Assembly (NCBI RefSeq): GCF_901875635.1
Contig: NZ_CABFMN010000080.1
Span: forward strand, 18,826 to 82,825
Origin: Xylophilus ampelinus
Lineage (GTDB): Bacteria > Pseudomonadota > Gammaproteobacteria > Burkholderiales > Burkholderiaceae_C
Reading direction: 5' to 3'
Length of the DNA stretch: 64,000 nucleotides
Below the pieces are notes generated by a model that had not been told where the DNA came from, searched no databases, and saw only the letters and a list, made by a program, of their open reading frames with translations. This document shows, in pieces, positions 8,458-16,759 of this stretch; positions within the stretch are counted from its first letter, which is position 1, and each line of letters starts with the position of its first letter. Both the position numbers and the translations under genes were made by a program.

Positions 8458-9645
8458 TTACTTGGCCTTGCCCGGGTCCTTGACTGCCTTGAGCACGTCG
8501 AATTCGACGTTGTAGAGCTTGCCGTCCTTCTTCTCGACCTTGCGCAGGTACACGTCCTGCACGATGTCGCGGGTCTGGGCGTCGATGAGGACCTGGCCAC
8601 GCGGGCTCTCGAAGACCTGGCCCTTCATCTTGTCGAGCAGCGCCTGGCCGTCGCCCTTGCCGCCGGTGGCCTTCAGCGCCTCGTAGATGATGCGCATGCC
8701 GTCGTAGCCGCCGACGGCCATGAAGTTCGGGCGCATGCCCTTGTTGGCCTTTTCGAAGGCTTCGACGAACTTCTTGTTCATGGCCGACGGGTGTGCCGCC
8801 GAGTAGTGGTGGGTGGTGACCACGCCCAGCGCGCCGTCGCCCATGTCGTTGAGCTGGTCGTCGTCGGTCACGTCGCCAGTGGCGATGAGCTTGATGCCGG
8901 CCTTGTCCAGGCCGCGCTCGAGGAACTGCTTCATCACCGCCGCGCCCGCGCCCGAAGGCACGAAGACGAAGAGCGCATCGGGCTTGGCGTCACGCACCTT
9001 CTGAAGGAAGGGCGCGAAATCCGGGTTGCGCAGCGGCACGCGCAGCTTGTCGACCACCTTGCCGCCGTTGAGCGCGAAACGCTCGGTGAAGAACTTCTCG
9101 GCGTCGTTGCCCGGGCCGTAGTCGGCCACCAGCGTGACCACCGACTTGATGCCGTTCTTGGGCGCCCAGTCGCCCATGGCAACCGACACCTGCGGCAGCG
9201 TGAAGCTGGAACGCACGATGAAGGGCGAAGCCTCGGTGATGCTCGACGTCGCGGCGGCCATCACCACCTGCGGCACCTTGGCCTGCGTGGCCAGCGGGGC
9301 GGCGGCCAGCGCCGCCGGCGTGACGCCGAAGCCGGCGATGACGTTCACCTTGTCGTTGACGATCAGTTCCTGCGCCAGGCGCTTGGTGACGTCGGGCGTG
9401 GCCACGTCGTCCTTGACGATCAGCTCGACCTTGCGGCCGGCCACGGTGTCGCCGTTCTGCGCCATGTACAGGCGCGCGGCGGCCTCGATCTGGCGGCCGG
9501 TGGACGCCTGCTGCCCCGTCATGGGCAGGATCAGGCCGATCTTGAACGGGCCGCTCGCCTGGGCCATCGCGGGCAGGGATGCGGCGGCGCTGGCCAGCGC
9601 GATGGCGCCGAGGCCGGCGAATTGGAGGAAGGGGCGACGCTGCAT
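8458..9645 (-). CDS. livK: branched-chain-type ABC transporter substrate-binding protein LivK
   Basis: The 395-residue product is a type I periplasmic binding protein (Peripla_BP_6). After the MQRRPFLQFAG leader and signal peptide ending ASLPAMAQA it reads FKIGLILPMTGQQASTGRQ, the standard LivJ/K opening, and continues with VKDDVATPDVTKRLAQELI and GVTPAALAAAP. The start at 9645 has a GGAGAC Shine-Dalgarno seven bases upstream; longer frames have none. It is first in the transporter set, 162 bases below the leftward GntR gene. Homologues near aromatic catabolism genes often bind aromatic acids, so a vanillate-like ligand is possible. Confidence 0.95.
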   Translation of the reverse strand: MQRRPFLQFAGLGAIALASAAASLPAMAQASGPFKIGLILPMTGQQASTGRQIEAAARLYMAQNGDTVAGRKVELIVKDDVATPDVTKRLAQELIVNDKVNVIAGFGVTPAALAAAPLATQAKVPQVVMAAATSSITEASPFIVRSSFTLPQVSVAMGDWAPKNGIKSVVTLVADYGPGNDAEKFFTERFALNGGKVVDKLRVPLRNPDFAPFLQKVRDAKPDALFVFVPSGAGAAVMKQFLERGLDKAGIKLIATGDVTDDDQLNDMGDGALGVVTTHHYSAAHPSAMNKKFVEAFEKANKGMRPNFMAVGGYDGMRIIYEALKATGGKGDGQALLDKMKGQVFESPRGQVLIDAQTRDIVQDVYLRKVEKKDGKLYNVEFDVLKAVKDPGKAK

Positions 9646-9807
9646 GCGGGTGTCTCCTTGGGACGGGTCGATTCGAAAGCGAAATATTGTGGTCAATCGC
9701 ACCGGCGCGCCCGCGGGGGCAAACCCGCGTCGCAATGGCACTCAGCCAGCGAGTGCGCGATGACTCGAACGGCTGCGCGATCATCGCGCAGCGCTCCGCG
9801 GCCGGCC

Positions 9808-10563
9808 TCAGCCATGGCGGCGGATCAGTTGCACGCCCGGCAGCACGCCAGCGCCGCTGCCGCGCACCGCATCGCGCAGGTTGCGCTGGGCGATGCGGCT
9901 GTGCTCGCGCATCAGCGCCTCGGCGCGAGCGCCCTCGCGCGCGGCGATGGCCTCCAGCACGCGGCGGTGCTGGTCCTGGGCCACGTAGAACATGTCGCGC
10001 GAGCGCGGCGAATGGGCCTGCACCACGACGAAGGCCGAGGGCGAGGCGAAGGGCTGGCGCACGGCCCGGTCGAGCTCGCGCGAGAGCACGCGGCTGTCGG
10101 CCATGCGGCCCAGCAATGCGTGGAAGCGCCCGTTGGCCTGCACGTAGCGCGAGAACTCGGCGTCGTCCAGTTGCGGCCGTGCCAGGGCGGCATCGATCTC
10201 GGCCAGCACGGCCTCGGCCTCGGCCATCAGGGCGGAGGGCACGCCGCGCTCTGCGGCCAGGCGCGCCATCAGGCCTTCCAGCGTGCCGCGCAGCTCGATG
10301 GCGTCGGCCACCTCGCGCTCGGAGAACGAGCGGACCGCGAAACCGCCGTGCGGCAGCGCCTCGAGCAGGCCCTCCTGCTCCAGCTTGACCAGCGCCGCGC
10401 GGATCGGGGTGCGCGAGATGCCGAGCTTCTCCACGATGGCCACCTCGCCGACGCGGTCGCCCGGCGCCAGTTCTCCGGCCAGCACCATCTCGCGCAGCTG
10501 CAGTTGCGCGCGCAGGGCTTGCGAGCTTCCTTCCGGCGGCGGCGAGGGGTCGACGAGGGGCAT
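9808..10563 (-). CDS. GntR-family regulator (FCD type) of the van/liv locus
   Basis: This 251-residue protein has an N-terminal winged helix (LREMVLAGELAPGDRVGEVAIVEKLGISRTPIRAAL, about residues 25-60) and a C-terminal FCD all-helical ligand domain with the metal-site histidines in the NGRFHALLGRM and HRRVLEAI regions. It lies divergent from the Rieske oxygenase gene and upstream of livK on the same strand. The intergenic region carries two GTATAC-centred palindromes, the operator type known for VanR-like FCD regulators. I infer repression of vanAB relieved by vanillate or a related acid. The ATG at 10563 is chosen because upstream extensions run through the operators. Confidence 0.92.
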   Translation of the reverse strand: MPLVDPSPPPEGSSQALRAQLQLREMVLAGELAPGDRVGEVAIVEKLGISRTPIRAALVKLEQEGLLEALPHGGFAVRSFSEREVADAIELRGTLEGLMARLAAERGVPSALMAEAEAVLAEIDAALARPQLDDAEFSRYVQANGRFHALLGRMADSRVLSRELDRAVRQPFASPSAFVVVQAHSPRSRDMFYVAQDQHRRVLEAIAAREGARAEALMREHSRIAQRNLRDAVRGSGAGVLPGVQLIRRHG

Positions 10564-10578
10564 GCGACGGAGTCTAAA

Positions 10579-10586
10579 TGTATACA
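10579..10586. promoter_or_regulatory. GTATAC-type operator, proximal to the GntR gene
   Basis: TGTATACA is a perfect 8-base palindrome 16 bases upstream of the GntR start. It repeats the core of the palindrome at 10651-10662, 72 bases away. Paired TnGTATACnA sites are established targets of FCD-type GntR regulators, so this is a good autoregulation site. Confidence 0.6.
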
Positions 10587-10650
10587 GCGCCTGATCATCT
10601 ACGCGATTTGATGCTCGTTTACCCTGATATATCGGCCATTCGACCCCTTC

Positions 10651-10662
10651 AATGTATACATT
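10651..10662. promoter_or_regulatory. GTATAC-type operator, proximal to vanA
   Basis: AATGTATACATT is a perfect 12-base palindrome about 50 bases upstream of the vanA start. It is the stronger of two matching sites in the divergent region and is well placed to block the rightward promoter. Confidence 0.65.
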
Positions 10663-10712
10663 CCTGGGTCGCGTTTCGATAATCACGTCTCCATTCCCGA
10701 AGAGCCCACACG

Positions 10713-11768
10713 ATGTTTCCCAAGAACACCTGGTACGTCGCCTGCACCCCCGACGAAATCGACGACAAGCCGCTGGGCCGCACCATTTGCGGCGAGGCGA
10801 TGGTCTTCTACCGCGGCCGAGACGGCCGGGCCGTGGCGCTGGAAGACTTCTGCCCGCACCGCGGCGCGCCGCTCTCGCTGGGCCAGGTGTGCGAAGGCCA
10901 GCTGGTGTGCGGCTACCACGGCCTGGTCATGGGCGAGGAAGGCAAGACGGTGGCCATGCCCGGCCAGCGCGTACAGGCCTTCCCCTGCATCAAGCGCTTC
11001 GCGGTGGTCGAGCGCCACGGCTTCGTGTGGGTCTGGCCCGGCGACCCCCAGCAGGCCGACCCGGCCAAGATCCACGCCCTCGAATGGGCCGAGAACCCGG
11101 AGTGGGCCTACGGCGGCGGGCTGTACCACATCCAGGCCGACTACCGGCTCATGATCGACAACCTGATGGATCTCACGCACGAGACCTACGTGCACAGCAC
11201 CAGCATCGGCCAGAAGGAGATCGACGAGACGCCGGTGAACACCAAGACCGAAGGCGAGCAGGTGGTGACCAGCCGCTTCATGGACAACGTGATGGCCCCG
11301 CCCTTCTGGCGCGCCAACCTGCGCGGCAACGGCTTGCCCGACGACCAGCCGGTCGACCGCTGGCAGGTCTGCCGCTTCACCCCGCCCAGCCACGTGATGA
11401 TCGAGGTCGGCGTGGCGCTGGCCGGGCACGGCGGCTACCACGCACCCAAGGACAAGAAGGTCTATTCGATCGTGGTGGACTTCATCACGCCCGAGACCGA
11501 GACCTCGCACTGGTACTTCTGGGGCATGGCGCGCAACTTCAACGTGAAGGACAAGGCGCTCACCGCGCAGATCCGCGAGAACCAGGGCAAGGTCTTCGCC
11601 GAGGACACGGCCGTGCTCGAAGCCCAGCAGCGTTCGCTGCTGGCCCACCCGGGCCGGCGCCTGCTGATGCTCAACATCGACGCCGGCGGCGTGCAGTCGC
11701 GCCGCGTGATCGACCGCATCCTGGCGGCCGAGCGCGCCACCCAGCCCGCGGCGGAGGCCACGGCATGA
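10713..11768 (+). CDS. vanA: VanA-type aromatic O-demethylase, Rieske oxygenase subunit
   Basis: The 351-residue product is a Rieske non-haem iron oxygenase of the vanillate O-demethylase group, converting methoxy-aromatics to phenols plus formaldehyde. The Rieske centre is C47-x-H49 and C66-x2-H69. The mononuclear iron site is N150-x2-D153-x2-H156-x4-H161 in MIDNLMDLTHETYVH. Length is typical. Its stop overlaps the vanB start (ATGA), so the two subunits are made together. Vanillate is the best guess; other members demethylate or hydroxylate different aromatics (for example dicamba or toluenesulfonate type), so substrate is not certain. Confidence 0.9.
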   Translation: MFPKNTWYVACTPDEIDDKPLGRTICGEAMVFYRGRDGRAVALEDFCPHRGAPLSLGQVCEGQLVCGYHGLVMGEEGKTVAMPGQRVQAFPCIKRFAVVERHGFVWVWPGDPQQADPAKIHALEWAENPEWAYGGGLYHIQADYRLMIDNLMDLTHETYVHSTSIGQKEIDETPVNTKTEGEQVVTSRFMDNVMAPPFWRANLRGNGLPDDQPVDRWQVCRFTPPSHVMIEVGVALAGHGGYHAPKDKKVYSIVVDFITPETETSHWYFWGMARNFNVKDKALTAQIRENQGKVFAEDTAVLEAQQRSLLAHPGRRLLMLNIDAGGVQSRRVIDRILAAERATQPAAEATA

Positions 11769-12730
11769 CGATCAAGGTGCGCGTTCGCCGCAAGCGCGAA
11801 GTGGCCGAAGGCATCTGTGCCTTCGAGCTCGAGCGTGCGGACGGCGGCGCCCTGCCCGCCTTCGGTGCCGGCTCGCACATCGACGTGCACGTGCCCGGCG
11901 GGCCGGTGCGGCAGTATTCGCTGAGCAACATCCACGGGGCGGACCCGGCCTCGCGCGGGCACTACCGCATCGCCGTGCTGCGCGAGCCCGCGTCGCGCGG
12001 CGGCTCGGCCGGCATGCACGATAAGGTGAAAGAAGGCGACCTGCTGACCATCGGCGGGCCGCGCAACCACTTCCCGCTGCACGACGCGCCGCGCAGCCTG
12101 CTGCTGGCCGGCGGCATCGGCGTCACGCCCATCCTGTGCATGGCCCAGCGGCTGGCCGCCTGGGGCGCCGAGTTCGAGATGCACTACTGCACCCGCTCGG
12201 CGGCCCGCACGGCCTTCCGCGAGGAGATCGCGGCCAGCGCATTTGCCGACAAGGTGCACCTCCACCACGACGATGGCGACGACGCGCAGAAGCTGCGCGC
12301 GGCCGAACTGCTGGCCCATCCCGAGCCGGGCACCCAGGTCTACGTCTGCGGCCCGGGCGGCTTCATCGACCATGTGATGGGCGTCGCCAAGGCCCAGGGC
12401 TGGCCGGCGAACCAGCTGCACACCGAGTACTTCGCCGCCGCCGCGCAGGACACCTCGGGCGACCAGCCCTTCCAGGTCAAGCTCACCAGCAGCGGGCAGA
12501 CCTACGCCGTGCCCAAGGACCGCAGCGTGGTCGAGACCCTGCGCGCCCACGGCGTGGAGGTGATGACCGCCTGCGAGCAGGGCGTGTGCGGCACCTGCCT
12601 CACGCGCGTGCTCGAGGGCACGCCGGAGCACCGGGACGTCTACCTGACCGATGAAGAGAAGGCCGCGGGCGACCAGTTCCTGCCCTGCTGCTCGCGCGCG
12701 AAGACGCCGCTGCTGGTGCTGGACCTCTGA
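11765..12730 (+). CDS. vanB: VanB-type oxygenase reductase subunit
   Basis: This 321-residue flavin reductase feeds electrons from NAD(P)H to the Rieske oxygenase. The flavin-binding motif is RQYSLSN near residue 59, the nucleotide site is LLAGGIGVTPI near 115, and the C-terminal plant-type 2Fe-2S ferredoxin domain has CEQGVCGTC followed by a distal cysteine in LPCCSRA. The order FMN-NAD-ferredoxin is that of class IA phthalate-dioxygenase-type reductases. It is directly coupled to vanA. No metal or flavin ligand is missing. Confidence 0.93.
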   Translation: MTIKVRVRRKREVAEGICAFELERADGGALPAFGAGSHIDVHVPGGPVRQYSLSNIHGADPASRGHYRIAVLREPASRGGSAGMHDKVKEGDLLTIGGPRNHFPLHDAPRSLLLAGGIGVTPILCMAQRLAAWGAEFEMHYCTRSAARTAFREEIAASAFADKVHLHHDDGDDAQKLRAAELLAHPEPGTQVYVCGPGGFIDHVMGVAKAQGWPANQLHTEYFAAAAQDTSGDQPFQVKLTSSGQTYAVPKDRSVVETLRAHGVEVMTACEQGVCGTCLTRVLEGTPEHRDVYLTDEEKAAGDQFLPCCSRAKTPLLVLDL

Positions 12731-12736
12731 AGCCGC

Positions 12737-12760
12737 GCGGCAGGCTGCGCGGCCTGCCGC
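12737..12760 (+). terminator. strong hairpin after vanB without U tract
   Basis: A perfect 9-base stem (GCGGCAGGC, 12737-12745, pairing with 12752-12760) closes a 6-base loop seven bases after the vanB stop. No T run follows, so it may pause or stabilise the vanAB mRNA end rather than terminate efficiently; part of the transcript could read into the MetE-like gene. Confidence 0.5.
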
Positions 12761-12852
12761 CAGCGCCGCAATCCAGTTACATTCAAGAATCAATTTGCGC
12801 CGCGCCTTTGTTGGGCCGACGGCGTGTTCCCCGCACTCAAGGAGACCCGTTC

Positions 12853-13962
12853 ATGCAGCTCCCCGCCCGCTACGACCACGTCGGCAGCTTCCTGCGTCCC
12901 AAGTACCTGCTCGAGGCCCGCGAGCAGAAGGCCCGAGGCGAAATCACGCCCGAGCAACTGCGCACCGTCGAAGACAAGGCCATCACCGAGATCGTGAAGT
13001 TCCAGGAGGACATCGGCCTCAAGAGCATCACCGACGGCGAGTTCCGCCGCACGTATTTCCACATCGACTTTCTCGAGCAGCTCGGCGGCGTGAAGACGGA
13101 CATCCCCGTCACCATCCGCAAGCCCGACGGCACCGAGGAGCTCGCGCCGCCCGTGATGCGCGTCGTCGACAAGGTCACGCACGCGAAGAACATCCAGCTC
13201 GCCGACTTCGAGTACCTCAAGCGCCAGGTCTCGGCCGGCCACACGCCCAAGGTGACGATCCCCTCGCCCACCATGCTGCACTTCCGCGGCGGGCGCGCGG
13301 GCATCAGCAAGGAGGCGTACCCCGAACTCGACCCGGCCTTCTACGACGACGTGGCCAAGGCGTATGGCGACGAGTTGCGCTCGCTGGCCGCGGCCGGCTG
13401 CACCTACGTGCAGATGGACGACACCAACTTGGCCTACCTGTGCGACGAGAAGATGCGCGAGGCCGCCCGCCAGCGCGGTGACGATCCCAACGAGCTGCCG
13501 CATCGCTACGCACAGTTCATCAACAAGGTCGTTGCGCAGAAGCCGGACGGCATGCTGCTGGCCATGCACCTGTGCCGCGGCAACTTCAAGAGCACGCATG
13601 CCGCGGCCGGCAACTACGAGCCGGTGGCCGAGGCCCTGCTCAAGGAAATGAACCTCGACGCGTACTTCATGGAGTACGACGACGCACGCTCGGGCGACTT
13701 CAAGCCGCTGCGCTACCTGGCCCCCGGCAAGACGGTGGTGCTGGGCCTGGTGACCACCAAGTTCGGCGAGATGGAAGACAAGGACGAGCTCAAGCGCCGC
13801 ATCGACGAGGCCGCCAAGTACGCCTCGCTCGACCAGCTCGCGCTGTCGCCGCAGTGCGGCTTCTCCAGCACCGTGCACGGCAACAACATCGCCGTGGAAG
13901 CGCAACGCGCCAAGCTGAGGCTGGTGGTCGAGACGGCGCAGGAGGTGTGGGGCGGCGCCTGA
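12853..13962 (+). CDS. MetE-like cobalamin-independent methionine synthase family protein
   Basis: The 369-residue protein corresponds to the C-terminal catalytic half of MetE only, as in the YxjG/YxjH group. Zinc-site residues are visible: H and C in LAMHLCRGNF, the acidic residue region FMEYDDARSG, and C in LSPQCGFSS. DDTNLAYL is the conserved substrate loop. The start at 12853 follows AAGGAGACC. In this family the methyl donor varies and the N-terminal folate half is missing. It follows vanAB by about 120 bases on the same strand. A role in handling the methyl group released by demethylation is attractive but unproven; a stand-alone methionine synthase with a different donor is the alternative. 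Confidence 0.88.
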   Translation: MQLPARYDHVGSFLRPKYLLEAREQKARGEITPEQLRTVEDKAITEIVKFQEDIGLKSITDGEFRRTYFHIDFLEQLGGVKTDIPVTIRKPDGTEELAPPVMRVVDKVTHAKNIQLADFEYLKRQVSAGHTPKVTIPSPTMLHFRGGRAGISKEAYPELDPAFYDDVAKAYGDELRSLAAAGCTYVQMDDTNLAYLCDEKMREAARQRGDDPNELPHRYAQFINKVVAQKPDGMLLAMHLCRGNFKSTHAAAGNYEPVAEALLKEMNLDAYFMEYDDARSGDFKPLRYLAPGKTVVLGLVTTKFGEMEDKDELKRRIDEAAKYASLDQLALSPQCGFSSTVHGNNIAVEAQRAKLRLVVETAQEVWGGA

Positions 13963-13985
13963 CCCGCGTCCGGCACCGCGCGCCC

Positions 13986-14020
13986 AAGGCGCCCGAGCTG
14001 CAAGGCCGGGCGCCTTTTTT
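13986..14020 (+). terminator. rho-independent terminator after MetE-like gene
   Basis: AGGCGCCC (13987-13994) pairs perfectly with GGGCGCCT (14008-14015) across a 13-base loop and is followed by a run of T to 14020. It begins 24 bases after the stop codon. Confidence 0.85.
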
Positions 14021-14082
14021 CTGAGCCCGTGGCAAGGATTCGGGGGAGCAGGTGCCCACGAATGTGCGAAGCTCCGCCCCCG

Positions 14083-15456
14083 ATGCTCCACTCCTTCGCG
14101 CCCTGGCTGCCCAGCGTTTCCCAGCACTTCCTGGTGGTGGCCATCGCGCTGCTGGTCTATGTGCTGACCACGCGCGCGCGGCGCGAGCAGCGGGCGCCGA
14201 CCAGCGCCATCGCCTGGGTGCTCGGGATGCTGCTGCTGCCCTACCTGGCACTGCCGGCCTACCTGGTCTTCGGCCAGCGCAAGCTGCGCCCCGCGGGCGT
14301 GCCGCGGCCGCCCCGCGCGGCGCCGGCCGGCCACTGGGCGGCCGAGCTCATCGACAGCTTCGGCCTCGCGGCTCCCAGCCGTTGCGCGATCCACATGCAC
14401 CCGGACGGCACGGCCGCACGCGACGCGCTGTGGGCCGTGATCGACGGCGCCCGGCGCTCGCTCGACGTGTGCACCTTCATCATCGGCGACGACGACATCG
14501 GGCAGGAGGTGGCGCGCCGCCTGGCCGCACGCGCGCGCCAGGGCGTGCGGGTTCGTGTGCTGCTCGATGGCTTCGGCGCGGTGTCGCTGCCGCGGCGCTA
14601 CTTCGACACGCTGCGCGCGGCCGGCGGCCACGTGAGCGTGTTCAGGCCGCTGTTCAGCCTGCGGCGCACCGGGCCGCGCAACCTGCGCAACCACCGCAAG
14701 TTCACCATCGCCGACGATGCCTGGCTGTGGAGCGGTGGCCGCAACCTGGCGGGCGAATACTTCACCGGCAACGCCTCGCACTCGGTGCCGTGGCGCGACC
14801 TGTCCTTCGACATCCGCGGGGACGTGGCCGCCGCCGCGGCGCGCCAGTTCGAACACGACTGGGCCTCGGTGCGGCGCACGCCGGCGCGGGTGGTGCCACC
14901 GCAGCCGCCGGTGCATGAAGGGCAGCTCGCGCAGTTCCTGCCCAGCGGGCCCGACCAGACCGAGGACACGGCGCAGGCGCTGCTCGTCGACGCGTGCTTT
15001 CGGGCCGAACACCGCATCCTCGCCATCACGCCCTACTTCGTGCCCGGCGACGGCCTGCGCGATGCACTGCGCCTGGCGGCCCGGCGCGGGGTGCAGGTGA
15101 CGATCGCGGTGCCGCAGCAGTCCAACCACCGGCTGGCCGACTTCGTGCGCAGCCGCGCCATGCGCGACCTGGCCCGCGCCGGCGTGGCCTTCCGCATGCT
15201 GCCCTTCATGGCGCATGCCAAGGCGGTGGTGGTCGACCACGACCTGGCGATGTGCGGCTCGATCAACCTCGACCTGCGCAGCCTGCTGCTCAACCACGAG
15301 GCGGCCGTCGTCTTCTATGGCGCCGAGCAGATCGACTGGCTCAGCGGCTGGATCGAAACCACCGCCTCGGCCGGCGACACCTACCGCGCCCGCCAGCCCG
15401 GCCTGGCGCGGGACCTGGCCGAAGGGCTGCTGCTCACGCTGGCCTTCCAACTCTGA
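14083..15456 (+). CDS. cls: cardiolipin synthase (phospholipase D family)
   Basis: The protein of about 457 residues starts with two transmembrane segments (HFLVVAIALLVYVL and WVLGMLLLPYLALPAYLVF) followed by a Gln-rich-type FGQRKLR turn, the usual Cls head. Two PLD catalytic motifs follow: NHRKFTIAD with HxK in the first half and AHAKAVVVDHD with HxK in the second, the latter followed by GSINLD. It would condense phosphatidylglycerol into cardiolipin at the inner membrane. The second HKD motif is intact and the first has the usual variant spacing. The start is uncertain: ATG codons at 14062 and 14083 are both possible and a GGGGGAG stretch lies about 13 bases before 14062. It stands alone after a strong terminator. 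Confidence 0.92.
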   Translation: MLHSFAPWLPSVSQHFLVVAIALLVYVLTTRARREQRAPTSAIAWVLGMLLLPYLALPAYLVFGQRKLRPAGVPRPPRAAPAGHWAAELIDSFGLAAPSRCAIHMHPDGTAARDALWAVIDGARRSLDVCTFIIGDDDIGQEVARRLAARARQGVRVRVLLDGFGAVSLPRRYFDTLRAAGGHVSVFRPLFSLRRTGPRNLRNHRKFTIADDAWLWSGGRNLAGEYFTGNASHSVPWRDLSFDIRGDVAAAAARQFEHDWASVRRTPARVVPPQPPVHEGQLAQFLPSGPDQTEDTAQALLVDACFRAEHRILAITPYFVPGDGLRDALRLAARRGVQVTIAVPQQSNHRLADFVRSRAMRDLARAGVAFRMLPFMAHAKAVVVDHDLAMCGSINLDLRSLLLNHEAAVVFYGAEQIDWLSGWIETTASAGDTYRARQPGLARDLAEGLLLTLAFQL

Positions 15457-15468
15457 GGCCCGCCAGGC

Positions 15469-16608
15469 TCACTCGGCCGCGGGCCGGCGCGGCGTGGTGT
15501 TGAGGTAGCTCGCGTTGCCCAGCCCGGTGCCGATGGTCAGCACCGCCCAGCGCTTGACGTCGCGCATGAAGGGCAGCTCGCTCAGGCCCTGCACCACGGC
15601 GTCGTTGTGCATCAGCACCTGCGTCGCGTCCTGGCCGATCACGGGCATCTTCTCGCGCAGGGCCGTGGGCAGATGGAAGGTGTCGGCCGCCCAGTTGCCG
15701 GGCAAGTTCTGCGCACCGCGGGCGATGGTGCCGTCCTCGCGGATCAGGCCCGGACAGGCGATGCCGACGAAAGGCGCGAGGCGCAGGCCCTCGCGCTCGG
15801 CCCACACCACCATGTCGGCGAGCATGGCGACCAGGCCGTCGACCAGCCCGGTGCGGCTGGGCTCGTCGTCGGCATGGCGCCATTTGGTGCGGCGCACGAC
15901 CTTGGCGCGTGACAGGTCCTCGGCCTTGTCGCGGCGGAACTTCACGATGCCGCAGCGCACGTTGGTGCCGCCGATGTCCAGCGCCAGCAGCGCGTCGTGG
16001 TGCTCGATGAAGTGCGGCGGCGCCAGGTGCACCCAGCCGATCAGGCCGCCGTCGTCGACCTCGTGGCGCAGGCGCCCCAGCTCCACCGGCAGCTCGGCGG
16101 CATGGCACAGCGCCGCTGCCTCCAGGATCGCGCGCTCGCCCACGTCGCTTTCGGGAAAGCCGCCTCCGACAACGATGCGCTGCATGCCGTGCCAGGCCTT
16201 CTGCCGCATGAAGCGCTGGATGACCTGGGCGAGTTCGACCGCGAACTCCTCGATGGCGCCGTGCAGGATGTCGCTGGCCTCGCCCTTCATCTTGCCGCGC
16301 AGTGCGCGGTCCAGCGTCTTCTTGCTCAGCGCCGCCGAGGGCAGATTGCCCAGCGGGTCCTTGCGGCCCCTGTCGCGGTGGCGCTTGCGCCAGACGTCGA
16401 GGAGCCGGCGAAAGGCCGTCTGGCTGGCCCGGTCGCCGATGAAGCCGTGATCGTCCTGCACCTCCAGGTTGTAGCTGGTGATCTGCACCTCGGCGAGCTC
16501 CATCACGCCGTGGTGGGCGCCGACGATGCTGGGAGCGAGCGGTTTGCGTGGGCGCTTCCTGGGTGTCGGCGAAGGGGCGGTCTTGGAGGGGGTCTTGCGT
16601 GTGGCCAT
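15469..16608 (-). CDS. ROK-family sugar-kinase-like protein with circularly permuted motif order
   Basis: The 379-residue protein has all ROK kinase motifs but in rotated order. The motifs normally at the C-terminus of ROK kinases come first: RIVVGGG at about 144-150 and the VDDGGLIGWVHL helix at 184-195. The phosphate-1 motif LALDIGGTNVRCG follows at 208-220, then the CPGL turn, the catalytic HNDAVVQG, and finally the phosphate-2 motif TIGTGLGN near the C-terminal end. The zinc motif CxCGxxGCxE of ordinary ROK proteins is missing. The first 40 residues are basic and proline-rich. It is leftward, convergent with the cardiolipin synthase gene. Glucokinase-like activity is possible, but with this architecture the substrate is open. 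Confidence 0.85.
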   Translation of the reverse strand: MATRKTPSKTAPSPTPRKRPRKPLAPSIVGAHHGVMELAEVQITSYNLEVQDDHGFIGDRASQTAFRRLLDVWRKRHRDRGRKDPLGNLPSAALSKKTLDRALRGKMKGEASDILHGAIEEFAVELAQVIQRFMRQKAWHGMQRIVVGGGFPESDVGERAILEAAALCHAAELPVELGRLRHEVDDGGLIGWVHLAPPHFIEHHDALLALDIGGTNVRCGIVKFRRDKAEDLSRAKVVRRTKWRHADDEPSRTGLVDGLVAMLADMVVWAEREGLRLAPFVGIACPGLIREDGTIARGAQNLPGNWAADTFHLPTALREKMPVIGQDATQVLMHNDAVVQGLSELPFMRDVKRWAVLTIGTGLGNASYLNTTPRRPAAE

Positions 16609-16759
16609 GAAGAAGTGAAGGTCACGGGATGGGCGCGCGAAGGTGCGCCTTGCCTCGAGCATGCCTGTGACCGGGGCCCGTCCCTGCGGGGCGGCACGAC
16701 CGTGCCTCATCGGCGTGGCACACCTGCGGTTGTAGGAAGGCCGGCTATAAACTGGCTCG

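Noticed and set aside
12790-15450. 886-codon open frame on the minus strand across the MetE-like and cardiolipin synthase genes
   Set aside because: It is a shadow of two well-supported rightward genes with full catalytic motifs and a terminator between them; its translation is low-complexity with no family motif.
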